NCBI GenBank assembly: GCA_030760725.1
Contig: JASWHV010000013.1
Location: 36,118,699 to 36,182,698 of the forward strand
Source: Neostapfia colusana
Taxonomy: Eukaryota; Streptophyta; Magnoliopsida; Poales; Poaceae
DNA: 64,000 nucleotides
Direction of reading: 5' to 3'
This document shows, one piece after another, positions 1 to 10,661 of the stretch (the first letter of the stretch is position 1; each line of letters begins with the position of its first letter). The notes beneath the pieces were generated by a model that saw nothing but the letters and a program-made list of their open reading frames with translations, had not been told where the DNA came from and ran no database searches. The translations under genes were made by a program, and so were the position numbers.

Positions 1-226
1 TGTTGAGGCTTTGTTATGCTTTTACGAGGGTTCATATCTCACACCAAATAAATGCACTATTATTTCCTGTGGATTCACACACCAAAGCAAAACAATGTGA
101 AGACGAGGCTGTGGACAATTGCTCATGGCTTCCACAACTCACGTCACACACCAAGCATTATCACACCATTAACTACGCAACGACTCGACTACTCGACCTC
201 TTGCTAGCTAGGGGAAAGACTCTACA
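1..226 (-). other. Element A internal sequence beyond its first ORF
   Basis: This is internal sequence of the minus-strand element A, lying downstream (in the element's sense) of the ORF that ends at 227. I recognise no gag or pol motif here, so the rest of the element must lie left of the window. Short open frames on the plus strand are antisense to the element and have no supporting feature. Confidence 0.5.
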
Positions 227-997
227 CTACTCGTCCTCTTGAGCTGGCTCCTCGGGATCTTCCTCCTCATTTCGGCTACCTTCTGACTCTGCTTTGGGTG
301 GGGAGGCTGCTGGTGGAGAAGTGCGACGACGCCTGATTGCTCGGCGATCCGGGGAGTCAGGAGTCCATGGATCACTCACAGTGACACACAGTTCATTCCC
401 ATCTCCTCTTTCTCTCGCCTTTAAGCAATCTCGCAGCAACGCCTCCGTTTCCTTCAGGGTGTCTCGGACATCCTGAAGCTCTTGTTGACACTCCTGCAGT
501 CGAGTGCTGAGCATAGCAGCATCCTCCAAGCACAAGTCCATGTGCTCATGGGAAGTCCCTTGCTGCACCGGTGGGTACTTGTACTCCGTGGTACCACTCT
601 CACGTTGGAGGACATACATGTACTCAGTTTTGTCCAAGTGGCGACGATAGATGTGACTCTGGCAGGTGATGGCCTCCCAGGTGACATCTTTCTCCGCATC
701 AACTTGTGTTGCTCGACAAGCTGGGGAGTGGTGAATCTTAAGCAGCTGATTCTCGTGTATAATCCTCATCTCCGAACTCCATTCTTCCCTCTTCTCACGG
801 ATGGTCCTGGTGGAGTTATAGTGGATGATTAGCTTGCCCGTATTGCCTGCGGCTTCGAGCATACGTCGAAGACGGCGCAACAAGTCTCCTACTGCCAATC
901 CGTAGGAAAGGTACGTCACTAGACGACTCTCCTCTCTTTCGGCAAGGGCAACTACGGGAACTCTCCCTCCTGTGGACTTGCGAGCGGTGCGAATCAT
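227..997 (-). CDS. Retrotransposon-associated ORF with histone H3 tail-like N-terminus
   Basis: A 256-residue ORF, first in the sense direction of element A, about 0.2 kb after its primer binding site. I start it at the ATG at 997-995; the open frame extends four codons upstream but only to a TTG. The first residues read MIRTARKSTGGRVP. Residues 4-11 (TARKSTGG) equal H3 residues 6-13, including the equivalents of Lys9 and Ser10, and the following P and LA also fit H3 spacing. The middle (about 20-130) has alternating hydrophobic stretches that I do not recognise; a double-stranded-RNA-binding-like fold is possible but unproven. Residues about 155-196 look like a coiled coil. A basic run, RRAIRRRR (218-225), could be a nuclear signal, and the tail from 244 is strongly acidic. 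No gag, protease or RT motif is present. It is not a histone gene: no histone fold follows. Function unknown. Confidence 0.6.
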   Translation of the reverse strand: MIRTARKSTGGRVPVVALAEREESRLVTYLSYGLAVGDLLRRLRRMLEAAGNTGKLIIHYNSTRTIREKREEWSSEMRIIHENQLLKIHHSPACRATQVDAEKDVTWEAITCQSHIYRRHLDKTEYMYVLQRESGTTEYKYPPVQQGTSHEHMDLCLEDAAMLSTRLQECQQELQDVRDTLKETEALLRDCLKARERGDGNELCVTVSDPWTPDSPDRRAIRRRRTSPPAASPPKAESEGSRNEEEDPEEPAQEDE

Positions 998-1200
998 GCG
1001 AACCAACAAAAAAAATTTTAAATTAGGTTAGATAAATTCTCAAACAAAAATCCTATTTTGAATGAAAGTTGGGATAAGATGAAGAAAATGACTCCTTTAA
1101 TAACACTTTTCCATCCACACCTTGGAAAATAGTTTTTAAGAAAATAGGGCCCTTAAATACGTCCATTTCTACCTAGGTCCACGTTCCTACGGGCAACCTT

Positions 1201-1213
1201 GGCTCTGATACCA
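1201..1213 (-). other. Primer binding site of element A (tRNA-Met type)
   Basis: On the minus strand this reads TGGTATCAGAGCC, complementary to the 3' end of plant initiator tRNA-Met. It starts four bases after the LTR end at 1218. This fixes element A as minus-strand, with its 5' LTR to the right and its coding part to the left. The stretch 998-1200 between the site and the ORF is A/T-rich leader with nothing else recognised. Confidence 0.9.
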
Positions 1214-1255
1214 CCTCTGTCACACCCAGTTTTTTCGAAGAACAACCGAGTGAAT

Positions 1256-1294
1256 ATCACATGTATGCCAGGATCATTTTCTCATACATGTGAT
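1256..1294 (-). other. 12-bp perfect hairpin near LTR end of element A
   Basis: ATCACATGTATG (1256-1267) and CATACATGTGAT (1283-1294) are perfect reverse complements around a 15-base loop, about 38 bases from the LTR end. The position resembles that of the unrelated-sequence hairpin found near the 3' end of the other LTRs in this window. It may be a signal in the RNA (polyadenylation, dimerisation or priming). No function is shown. Confidence 0.6.
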
Positions 1295-1464
1295 GACAAA
1301 TAGTGAAGCATCATTTATTACAAGCCAGGTGTCGAATATAAGTAAGTCTTACATAGTAAATGTCTCAATGAACAATAATAAGTTCATCACAAGTAAATAA
1401 ACTAGCAGCGGAATATTATTCTTTAGGGCTCCATCACAGGCGTTGCCCGGGGGTCTTCATGAAC

Positions 1465-1523
1465 CTAAAAACCTTCCTCGGGTCCAAAATCTTGGTCATT
1501 ATACACCACCTCATTATCTTGAC
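1465..1523 (-). other. Candidate LTR-encoded terminal coding exon, element A
   Basis: Preceded by a CAG acceptor on the minus strand. After two bases (GT) it is open for 18 codons, rich in D/E (…FGPEEGF), then TAG. The phase is the same as in the equivalent segments of El-1, El-2 and E, although the sequences have diverged. Joined to the exon at 2681-2613 it rebuilds a GGT glycine codon. Splicing is inferred. Confidence 0.45.
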
Positions 1524-2612
1524 CTGAGCAGCAATATAAACCAACAAATATGCAAGGTTGAGTACCAATGGTACTCAGCAAGTGGGGGAAAATTATATCA
1601 TGCATGGCTAGAACAAGGAGAGGTTGAACTCATGGTTAAAGCACTACGCAATTAATACCTATCACCTTAGCTTATTAAGCACCTACATTACTACACAGGT
1701 GAAATGGTCCCAATTTCCCATCCCATCATCATAATCCAATAACCATAACATCATTTCCAATGTTAAGCTCCCCACTTAACTTCCAAAACCATCAATCCTC
1801 TAATCATGAATAAGTCCAGGCCGCTCTTAACCGTGAGCACGGCTGTCAAGACAGTTTTGACTCTGCAGAGTTTGTACCACTGTACCCACATGTAGTGATT
1901 TCATCCCCCGTTGCCGGGTGGACTAAAAGAACCTCCATTATGCCAGTGGCTACGATCCACATTCACACTTCCCAGGTGTGTAGCCAGGAGATCACTACGA
2001 AGCCTTTACAAAGGGATTCCCGACGAGCATGGGCCCACTGAGGTTTCACCCCTAACAGCATACAAGAGGCTCCAACCCCGCTGCAGTGGCCCCCTCTTGA
2101 GCCTTGCGGTTCATATGGTAGTCCAGCTGACACCTAATCCCCGCACCATCCAACACACCCATACTACGCCGGGGATACACCTAATTAATTGGCCAAGCTG
2201 CCCCATCTCAGCATGTGGTTGGCACTGTAAAGCCGGGTTACATGCTCCATGAACCGGTCCTTAGGATCCAGGCAAGTACTAAACACAAACCCAAGTCTCG
2301 TGCACCCAGCACACAACCAAAACATCCAACTTGCCTTGATCCCTACCTCTACATAACTCACAATAACTCATTCAAGAGTATGGTAAAATAAACTGATGAT
2401 CTCATACCCCAAATATCCCATTTTAAGCATGGCTAAGCATATACATGTAAATAAATGACATGACAAAATAAAATCCCAACCCAAGCTACAAGGAAACAAG
2501 GTAATGCAATTCTAGGGAAACTTCCTAGCATGGGTTTCATATTTCATTTGACAATGCAAATAATTCTATCTACAAATCCTAGCATAGGATCAAAGTGGTC
2601 AAGGACACTTGC

Positions 2613-2681
2613 CTCCTTCTTGCTGCTCTTGAAATGGGTAGTCCTTATCTTGGAAAGGAATAACTTGCTCTTGAACAGGTT
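2613..2681 (-). other. Candidate LTR-encoded internal coding exon, element A
   Basis: Bounded on the left by TAG (acceptor-like) and on the right by GGAG|GCAAGT, the consensus of a GC-type splice donor. It reads two bases, 22 open codons rich in Q/E/D, then one base. The same boundaries and phase occur in the El-1, El-2, E and F LTRs. The upstream exon with a start codon was not found. Confidence 0.45.
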
Positions 2682-4633
2682 CTACTTCATACCATCACAC
2701 ATAGCAAAAGAAAAACAACAATCATAAGACATAGTTCACACTTCTACTTCATACAAACCACACATTCATATTTATAAACGTTCTTTACCATTATATGTGT
2801 TGTGGTTACTTTATGTGTGTTAAGTTGTGGCTTGCATGCACTTTTAACCATGTATATATGATTCCTACTTTTGTGTCCACATTTATACTTACATACTATT
2901 TATATGGGTTTCCAATAAATTTCTTATATTCAACTACTACACCTTTTTACTACCAAGTGTGTATGAAAAGTATTTTTCTTCCCCATATGTGCCTTCATAA
3001 TTTCTACCAACCCTAAACTGAACCCTTTGGATTTTAAAAACTCCATTTATCATTTTTTTATACTCCCATGCATAATTGTGTATTTTATTATGAAATTAGT
3101 AATACACATCACCTAAACAGTATAGGTTCTGGTCCTAAATAATTTAATAACATATTTTGACCTTGGCTTCTGATGTATACTATTTCATAATTATTTTCCC
3201 TATTTTTTTCTATAGCTATTCTTTACTTAAAAATGTGTCCCTATACTAATAAATGTGAATAATAGATGAAACAGATTTATTTCAGCCCAAAAATATATTT
3301 TTATCTCACTCCAATGTTTTCTAAGTACTGAGAAAGTTTTTAATTAATTTTGACAATTATGTTTGTCCCCCTTTTTAATTTTTAAACACTAGTTACATAT
3401 TCAATTTTCTAAATTAAATACTAAACAAGGTTAAAATAATGAATTCACCCCATTACAGGGTCTATAATATTATTTTCATAATTTCCAGGGGTCTAGCTAC
3501 ACTTATCAGAGGTGTTTTTCCTAATTTCTATTAAGTCCAGGGGTTAAAACTGATTTTTAAATGGATTTACATGATTTTCTAGAGTTCCAGGGGCTAGATC
3601 TGAAGTTTCCGGGGCTAGCTCTCAATTCCAGAGAACCCCAGGGGGTAGCACGTAAGAATTCCAGTCTTTATAACGCGGGGCTGACGTGGACCGTCCGATT
3701 TTAAACCGACGGCTGAGATTATAACATCGAACCGGTACGCGGGGTTTTAAAGTCTACCGTGCGATTTAAAATAAACGGCGCACAAGCGGCAACGTCGCTC
3801 CGATCGAGCGCGGGCGGCGCTGCCGGCGGCGCACGGCGGCGGGAAGCGGCGATCTCGCTGGAAAGTTTCGGATCCTCGAGAATTCTGCCTAAAACTGTGA
3901 TCTCATGGCATAGATCGGTAGAGGGGAGGTCAGGGATCTCACCTCGGGGGTTTTCTCGAGCTCGGGGGTCCTGGAAAGTGCTCGGCGGCGAGGTCCGAGG
4001 CAAAACCACGGCGAAGCTCGTCGGCGCTGGGTTTGCACCGTAAGTCTCTGAGTTTTCTGCACCTGCAAAGCTCCCCGGAGGCGGTGGATCAAGACCAGCG
4101 AGTTAGATCAGAGTTTCCGAGCTTAGATCGGCCAGAATTCACCGGCGAAGTCTCGGTGCTCACCGGAGTAAAAATCGGCGATCGCGTGGGAAAAACCGAT
4201 CGGGGCTGGGGTTTTTATAGCCGGGGGAGGGCGGTGGGTCGGTTGTGATCGAGTTTGATTCTTCTGGGACCGGAATTCGGGCTGAGGGACGCGGTTTTCA
4301 ATCGGTTAAGATCGCGCGCGCTCGGGGGAAAAGTCCGGGCCGCAGACGCTCGGGGTTAGGGATGACAGGTGGGTCCCACCTGTCTGTGAGAGACAGCGCG
4401 GCGCGCGCGGGGGCGGGCTGGCGTGGGGAAACTGGGCCGGCTGGCGGGTTTCGGCCCACTGGCCGGTTTTTTTCCCGTTTCTCTTTTTCTTTTTCCATTT
4501 CTTTTCTGTTTTGAGTATAATTTGAATTCCAGTTTGAATTTGAATTTTTGCAAAACATGCAACACGTCCAAAAATTTTTAAATTCCCCCCTGAACATGGT
4601 TTAGAGTTTTGAATCAAAATTTGGGGTGTTACA

Positions 4634-6065
4634 GGGCAAGAGGAGGAGACCCCATCGTGTGGTTTGTAACACGATGTAGGTTCTCTAGGACTCTTCATGT
4701 CCTAGAACGCTGACGAAAGCGCTGTTCCACCGGTGTGCTTTATTGCATAGGTTTGGAGCCCCCGTCGGGTGGTGAATAACCCGATCATGTACCTTGAGAC
4801 GTGGCTTGACTCAAGGACGGCCCGTATGGCAATGATACGGGGCATATGTTTTTACTATGATATGGACCTGCCTGTAATGGAAAACCTCTTGTGTGCATCA
4901 TTATTGATTGTTTTTCTGCAGGTACTTAACCACAAGTAGAACATTGCGTTTAGAAAACGTGTGTGAGTGATCGTTTTAGTGCCATCATTGGAGACGTATA
5001 TGCCGGTGTAACGCCGGTTAGGATTTTGATTTGGTGAGGAAACGTAGTACCCTGATATGTTATTAACAGCATGACAACGAAATTTTCAAGGAAAAGAGTA
5101 AATTTGGAGTCTAGGATTCCATTAGGGGTTAATGAACTCCTATATTGAACTAAGAGTCAATTGGGAGTATAGTTTCCATCTAAAATATTTAGAAACCATC
5201 TCCCCTGTTTTCAGCAGAATTTTTGCTGAATTTGACTGGGGCATAACTTTTGATTGGTTGAACCAATGGAGGTGAGGGATACATTTCTGGAAATTTTTGA
5301 AGTCTTCTACAACTTTTCTGTAGAACTCCAGAACAGAATCTCCCTCCAAATGGATGAAAATCTCAGATGACTGTTAACTGTCCAAAAACAGGGCAGACCA
5401 AAAATGCTCTCTGGATCTTTCTGTATTTTGACCATAACTACTTGTATAAAAATCTTCAAGGGTCATGTAAGACACTGTTGTAAATTTTGTGATATGTTCT
5501 ACGACTTTGTAATTCAAAGTTTCTACAGATTTTGCGTAGAACTTTACGAAATCTTGCGGACAAAACAGACACTTTCAGAGGAGGTGCTGTCAAAGTTGTT
5601 CCAGATTTTTGTCAATTTAAAATATCATAACTCCTGATCCAGAATTGATATGAAGGCAAATAAATTCTCGTTGGGAAGATATTGAAGTTATCTACAACTT
5701 TGATATTCAACTTGAGACATGGAACTGCTATTTTTCATAATAAAATTCTGGGATTAAGGTCAGATGGTCATTCTGAACAGAGCATTGTTCATTGCCCATG
5801 TAACTTGAGACTTGTTGTGGACATGAAGGTTTTTATACTTCTCTAAGTTCCATGAAATATTCATTGGTTATCTTTCATCATTCCTTGCTGTTGATTTAAG
5901 TGTTTGAAAAACTTGAACAATCATTGGTTATATTTCCAAATTATCAAAAACCTTGTTTCCTTCATATATGCTGCACTGTTGATGTGATGCTTTTGCGGTT
6001 AATAATTTTGAGTTCAAGTTAAGTACAATCTTGGATATTAACCGTAAATTGCTCGCTCTTGCAGT
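4634..6065 (+). other. Leader of element B (5' part displaced by element A)
   Basis: Non-coding leader homologous to El-1 about 24050-25500 and El-2 about 37320 onward: the blocks around 'accttgagacgtggct', 'gagacgtatatgccgg' and 'cgtagtacc' recur in the same order. It has a leader hairpin at 5305-5325. Its 5' start, primer site and 5' LTR are separated from it by element A and lie left of the window. It ends in TTGCAG just before the gag ATG, an acceptor-like boundary. Confidence 0.75.
5305..5325 (+). other. Conserved leader hairpin (element B copy)
   Basis: TTCTACA and TGTAGAA form a perfect 7-bp stem around a 7-base loop. The equivalent position in El-1 (24740-24758) has a different but equally perfect 7-bp stem, and El-2 keeps it with a G-U pair near 38036-38056. 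This suggests the pairing, and not only the sequence, is kept. Confidence 0.5.
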
Positions 6066-7640
6066 ATGGATCATACTTATTATGGGTATGAGGTTGGTGG
6101 TTCTAGCCAGGATGGAAATGATTCATCACAGCGACGATCACCGCCATCATCAACCGGACTGGCGGAGGTGTTGGGAAGAATGACTGAGTCTCTTGAGATG
6201 TTGGTGCAGCAAGGCATCCAACAGGAGACCTCACAGCAAAACCCCACGCTAAATACTTATCTGGATTTTCTAGCAAGACAACCACCGGTATTCTCTGAAG
6301 CTAAAGAAGCCTTGGAAGCAGATCATTGGCTTCTGGATATTGAATCTAAACTGGGAATGTTCCAGTATGATGAATATGAGAAGGATTTATTTGCCGCTCA
6401 GCAACATCATAGATCCGCTGGGGCTTGGTGGTCTGAATATCTTGCTAAGATCGCTGAAGGCCATCGTGTGACGTGGACAGAGTTTCGTGATGCTTTCCGT
6501 GCACGTCATATCTGTGAGGGCATCGTCAAGACAGAGTTGAAGAGTTCTATGAACTCAAGCAAGGAGGCATGAGTGTTATGGAGTACTTTACGGAATTTAA
6601 CCGTTTAGTACAATATGCATCCGCTTATGTGGATAAAGAGACGATGAAGTGGCATTACCTCTTCTGAGGCCTCGATGTGAAGCTTCGGGCGGAAGTGGCA
6701 CAATGCAATAAAGGGAATTATAGCGAGTTAATCAATGCCGCTATGATTCAAGAAATAGCTGAACTCGAGCATAAGGAAAGTAAGAGGAAGAGAAAAATAT
6801 CACTGGCAAGTACGGGTGATTATCATCAAGAAACAACCGGTGATATATTGCTTACCATCCGGATTGGAAATTCAGTCCTTTGACGGACCACCTCAGATCC
6901 AATTCTGTACATACTCAACAATTGAGGTTCAGCCACTACTTCCACAGCAGAAAATAAGTATTTGTGCGCCCCCACCTCAGCAAAGTGCACAAGAATATCA
7001 ACCACCTCCATATTATGAAAATCCTGAGCTTGCATCCTACGGTACTTGTAGCGATGTAGAGCATATTCCTCAAGAGGGTCAAGTGACCAAGCAGAGCAGC
7101 AGTCATATGTCATCTCAAGCTGCAAATAAATTTCATGGTCAGCCAACGAGGACAACACTGAAAGTGGGGAACGTAAACTATATGGCAGTTGAAGACGTTC
7201 CCATGGGAGAAACCGTGTTTGCGGGCATGTTCAGCCTACGTGATCAGCCCACGTTCGTGTTGTTCGACTCGGGTGCTACACATTATTTTATCAGCAAAGA
7301 TTATGTGGTTAAGCACCAAATACCATCAACCACCTTGGCCGCATTGTATCAAATTAATTCACCGGGAGGTAGTAGGACAGCAGGCAGGATTGTTGCTCGA
7401 GCGCCTATATGTTTGAATGGGCGGATATATCCTACTACTCTTATCATCCTGGAAGGCTTGTGGATTGACATCATCTTGGGAATGGCTTGGTTGACACATC
7501 ACCAAGCTATCTTTGATATTTGTTCACGAACGGAGCAGCTGAATTCAAAGAAGCACAGGCAACACACGTTGATTCTGAGAAATGTTGCACCGGAATTCAC
7601 TGCTGTACACACCGTTGAAGCCAAGAAACTGGAGGACATT
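6066..7640 (+). pseudogene. gag-pro: Element B gag-protease (broken)
   Basis: Gag starts at the ATG at 6066, right after TTGCAGT. The first 168 codons match El-1 gag (PPVFSEA…, LEADHWL, AAQQ, AGAWW). The frame is lost near 6535, and an in-frame stop at 6665-6667 (TGA where El-1 has CGG) interrupts the conserved F-R-G-L motif. The CCHC knuckle region near 6840-7100 is not recognisable. The protease is still readable, with LFDSGATHYFIS at about 7260-7296 and the LGMAWL block near 7480. Reading stops at KLEDI, exactly where solo LTR C is inserted; pol resumes at 12109. It cannot make a working polyprotein. Confidence 0.9.
7636..7640 (+). repeat. Target-site duplication of solo LTR C (left copy)
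   Basis: ACATT directly precedes the LTR start at 7641 and recurs at 12104-12108. Removing the LTR and one copy restores continuity between element B's protease and RT. Confidence 0.95.
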
Positions 7641-8080
7641 TGTAACAGCTCTAACTTTTGTAAAGTTTGATTTCAAATTATGAAACAAAGTTAAGGCGAT
7701 AAAAGACTATATTTGTGTCACATGAAATGATGAACACAACAAATGGACATGTGAGGGAGTTAAAAATTTTTCTCTAACCCATGCTTAGCACCTGTTAACC
7801 TAGGGAAGAGACTTTACTCCCTAAATGGCACTCATGTGCCCATACTACATGTGTAGAGAGTGGAGGGAATTTAAACACCATTTTGAATCTTTTAAAAGGA
7901 TTCATATCCAGATTGTCTAAATGCATCCAAATGAATTTAATATTGTATTTACCATGTATCAATGAGCTCATGATCCAAATTTGGATATTTTTGGAGCTCG
8001 TATACTATTTATTCTGAGGAATAAATGAGGAAGAGTTCAAATTCACATTTGAATTTGAAAACTGAACCAAACATGCTCAA

Positions 8081-8455
8081 TTACGTATTCTGCACAATCG
8101 TGCGGAGCAGGTCGGTCTGCTCCTCACGAGAGCCCACCAGCACCGAGATCACATCCGTTAGAGTAAGCGGAGGCAGCGGTGGTGGTTGTTGCTGCGGGGT
8201 GTTGTCGTAGGCAGGTGGCTGGGAGTCATCACCCCCCTGCTGACTAGAGCCCCCGACCTCATGTGTGGTCCGGGTACGAACCATCTGCAACCATACGACA
8301 ATAAAATCAGTCACACAGCATACATCATGCAGTCCATAAAATAGGAGTAAAACATAATGATGGTAAACTGCGATACATCTCGTACATGGATAATGTAATA
8401 ACTTTGCACAACCTACACCATTACCAGACCAAATATAAATTAGTGAAATCCAAAT
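8081..8455 (-). pseudogene. Antisense leader plus gag fragment embedded in LTR C
   Basis: On the minus strand, 8455 down to 8081 matches El-1 25343-25702: the end of the leader, the TTGCAG boundary, the gag ATG (at 8284-8282) and about 67 gag codons (MVRTRTTHEVGGSSQ…, then the poly-Q/P stretch, then EEQTDLLRTIVQNT). It then stops abruptly at LTR sequence. By eye the gag part is about nine-tenths identical in protein to El-1. It is opposite in direction to the LTR, so LTR transcripts would be complementary to gag mRNA. The upper boundary is approximate, as similarity fades at 8440-8458. Confidence 0.9.
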
Positions 8456-9560
8456 TGACGGCTAAGTTTAGATTCCAATTCCTCAAATCATGTTTGGTCT
8501 TTGGTCCAATTTTGGTGGAATTTGGACAACAGCGGCGCAGGAAAAATTAAAGCACGGAGGGGGAAGATATTTGGGTGCTGTGGACCCACATGTCACATTC
8601 TGTGCAGTGAACCGACTTGCTTAAGCTCCTCAGCGCGCGACAGCTCCCGGAATGCAACCCCCGCCCGATGATCTATCGCACCAGCTCCTGCTAGCCGGCC
8701 GATTGTTTCGCTCATACCCCTCATCATGAAGCAACACACGAAGTTTGTTTTCTCTCCCTGCTGGAGCTGCTCTCTGTTCTTCTCCCGCACGCAAAGAACA
8801 GCCGAGAACACAACCGGCGCCGCTCTGTTTCTCCCGATCACACAGCCACCACCGTAGCTCGGTTTCTCGAGCTCTCCACACAAAAAAGCTTCGCACATGG
8901 GTGCTCTAGACGGCTAGCAACGTTCCTCCACGGTTTTGTGCTCAGTTGCGTGCAGGAGTTAGCAGTTTCGGCTGAGGCCGTGTGGAACACCGAAAAACCG
9001 AGAAAGGTCACCTTGGACAGCTCAAACCGAAGAAGCTCATGGTCAAGTGAGCAACTCCCTCGGTGCACCGGCAACCCTAGCTACTCCCCTCCGAAGCTCA
9101 GCCCTAGCCATTGATCACAGAGCAAGAATTTGAAGATTTTCTCCTGGGCGGCACAAACCGACACCAAGGTAAAGATTTGCAAAATTAGTCGTCAATTCGG
9201 GTTGTTAAGGCTTCAAACTTTGCACAGAGCTTCCTCACTACCTGGCGCACATCATCCCTCGATTCTATGCCAGGAAATAAAGTATAGAGCAATAAAATCC
9301 ACGTTTTGTCCATGGCGCACTGCCGGACCACGTCGGGCGCATGGTGCCGATGGGTTTGGAGAGCTCCCCAGCAGATTTGGTTGCCATGTCTAGCTTCTAC
9401 ACGTTTCCCTGGTGCTCTAGAACCCGAGAGTCGATCATTTAGTGGAGAAATGAAGCATCCCGACCTCGCTAGAACACTAACCCTTGCTGTCAGCGGTGCG
9501 CGCATATTCCCGGCTTCGGCCGCCGGCGACACCACCATCGTGTTCAGCGGGTTGGAAAAT

Positions 9561-9572
9561 GGGGGGGGGGGG
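9561..9572 (+). repeat. Poly-G run
   Basis: Twelve consecutive G in the GC-rich block of LTR C. It is a likely assembly or sequencing weak point and a possible G-quadruplex component. Confidence 0.9.
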
Positions 9573-10572
9573 CACTATGGGGCCGGGAGACTGCCGGGAA
9601 GGCCCTTCTGGTGACTCTCGCCGGAGGGCGCCGCCACTGCTCTGTTTGGCGCGAGGTTGAAGGTGAGGGATGACAGGTGGAGCCCTCGGGCAGGTTTTAA
9701 ACATTTCCAGTTTTTCCATTTTAGTTCAAACATTGAAGAGCCATAACTTTGTGTGGGTTGTCCGAAAATTGTGAAATAAATTCCATTGGATTCCTCTTAG
9801 TGAGTAATATCTCGGGGTGCATCCCAATATTTATGAAAATCCATAGATTTGGCTCATTAATTCAATTAAGGAAAATCTTGTAGGAATTTTTACAGGAGTT
9901 CTGTTTATTGGAAAATTCCCAAATTTGGGCAGGACATTCTTCCAAGAATCCTTAAACTCGAGTAACAATTTCATAGGCATTGGACTCCATTTGCTTGGCC
10001 AAATATTGTTTCAATCCTCTATATCTCTGAAAAATAGGAAAAATAACACAGACCTTTTTCAGAGATTTCCTCCCAACTTGTAAAATTCATATCTCTGTAT
10101 AGGAAGCTCCAAAAATGGTGATAGCAAGTCTTATGGACTCATGACACTCCCAAGGTTCTGAAAAACCAAACTTGGAGCATGACAAGACCCTATAATTGCC
10201 ATATGAATTCATAGAAGACAAATAGTTAAGAAAATTATTTAGGCCACCTCTTACATCAACTTTGTCTGAAATTTTGCAAGCCATACCTTTGTATGATCTA
10301 TGGACCACTGTAAAAATTTCAGAACAAGTTGAGATAATCTTCTCCAGTTTCTGCTAAATTCTTTCAAAATCTCTCCTTATGTCCATTAAATAGTTCTTTG
10401 CACTTTAGTACCAAAAACCTCCAACGCCCAAAATGATTCCTTCTCTGTCCAACACATAAAAAGAACCCAAACTCGAGTCTTAGTTGGTCTAAACCATTCT
10501 TAAGTCATAACACACATTTGTTTTATAATTCATGTACTCGCAATATAAAACTGTGCATATTCATGTCGGTAG

Positions 10573-10661
10573 GAAAAACGACTAAGGAGTTCGACGAAGA
10601 ACTCGACTCAGAGCAGCAAGTTGAAGCTTTAACCGCCGACAACATACTGACTTCAAAGTAG
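10573..10661 (+). other. Exon-like segment of LTR C (with internal stop)
   Basis: Begins after GGTAG and, in the same phase as the other LTR copies (two bases then codons), is open for 28 acidic codons (KEFDEELDSEQQ…) before TAG at 10659-10661. The GC-type donor block (AAG|GCAAGCCCCGG) follows at 10684/10685. Here the frame closes before the donor, so this family either ends the peptide earlier or has lost it. Confidence 0.35.

Larger units (their letters stand above)
1218..4633 (-). repeat. 5' LTR of element A (3.4 kb, minus strand)
   Basis: On the minus strand the repeat starts TGTAACACCCC (at 4633) and ends GGGTGTGACA (at 1218), an imperfect inverted terminal repeat of about ten bases, and the primer site follows at once. 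Plan in sense order: AT-rich start, a GC-rich block at about 4450-3660, a long AT-rich stretch, then two exon-like segments (2681-2613 and 1523-1465) and a terminal hairpin. The bases after 4633 belong to element B's leader, so A is inserted in B. The other LTR and TSD copy lie outside the window. The many short open frames in the GC-rich block are not supported as genes. Confidence 0.88.

Noticed and set aside
3..242. 79-codon open frame on the plus strand
   Set aside because: It is antisense to element A, has no recognisable motif and no conservation that I can see.
227..1009. Element A ORF as a host histone H3 gene
   Set aside because: Only the first about 19 residues resemble H3; no histone fold follows and it sits right after a retrotransposon primer site.
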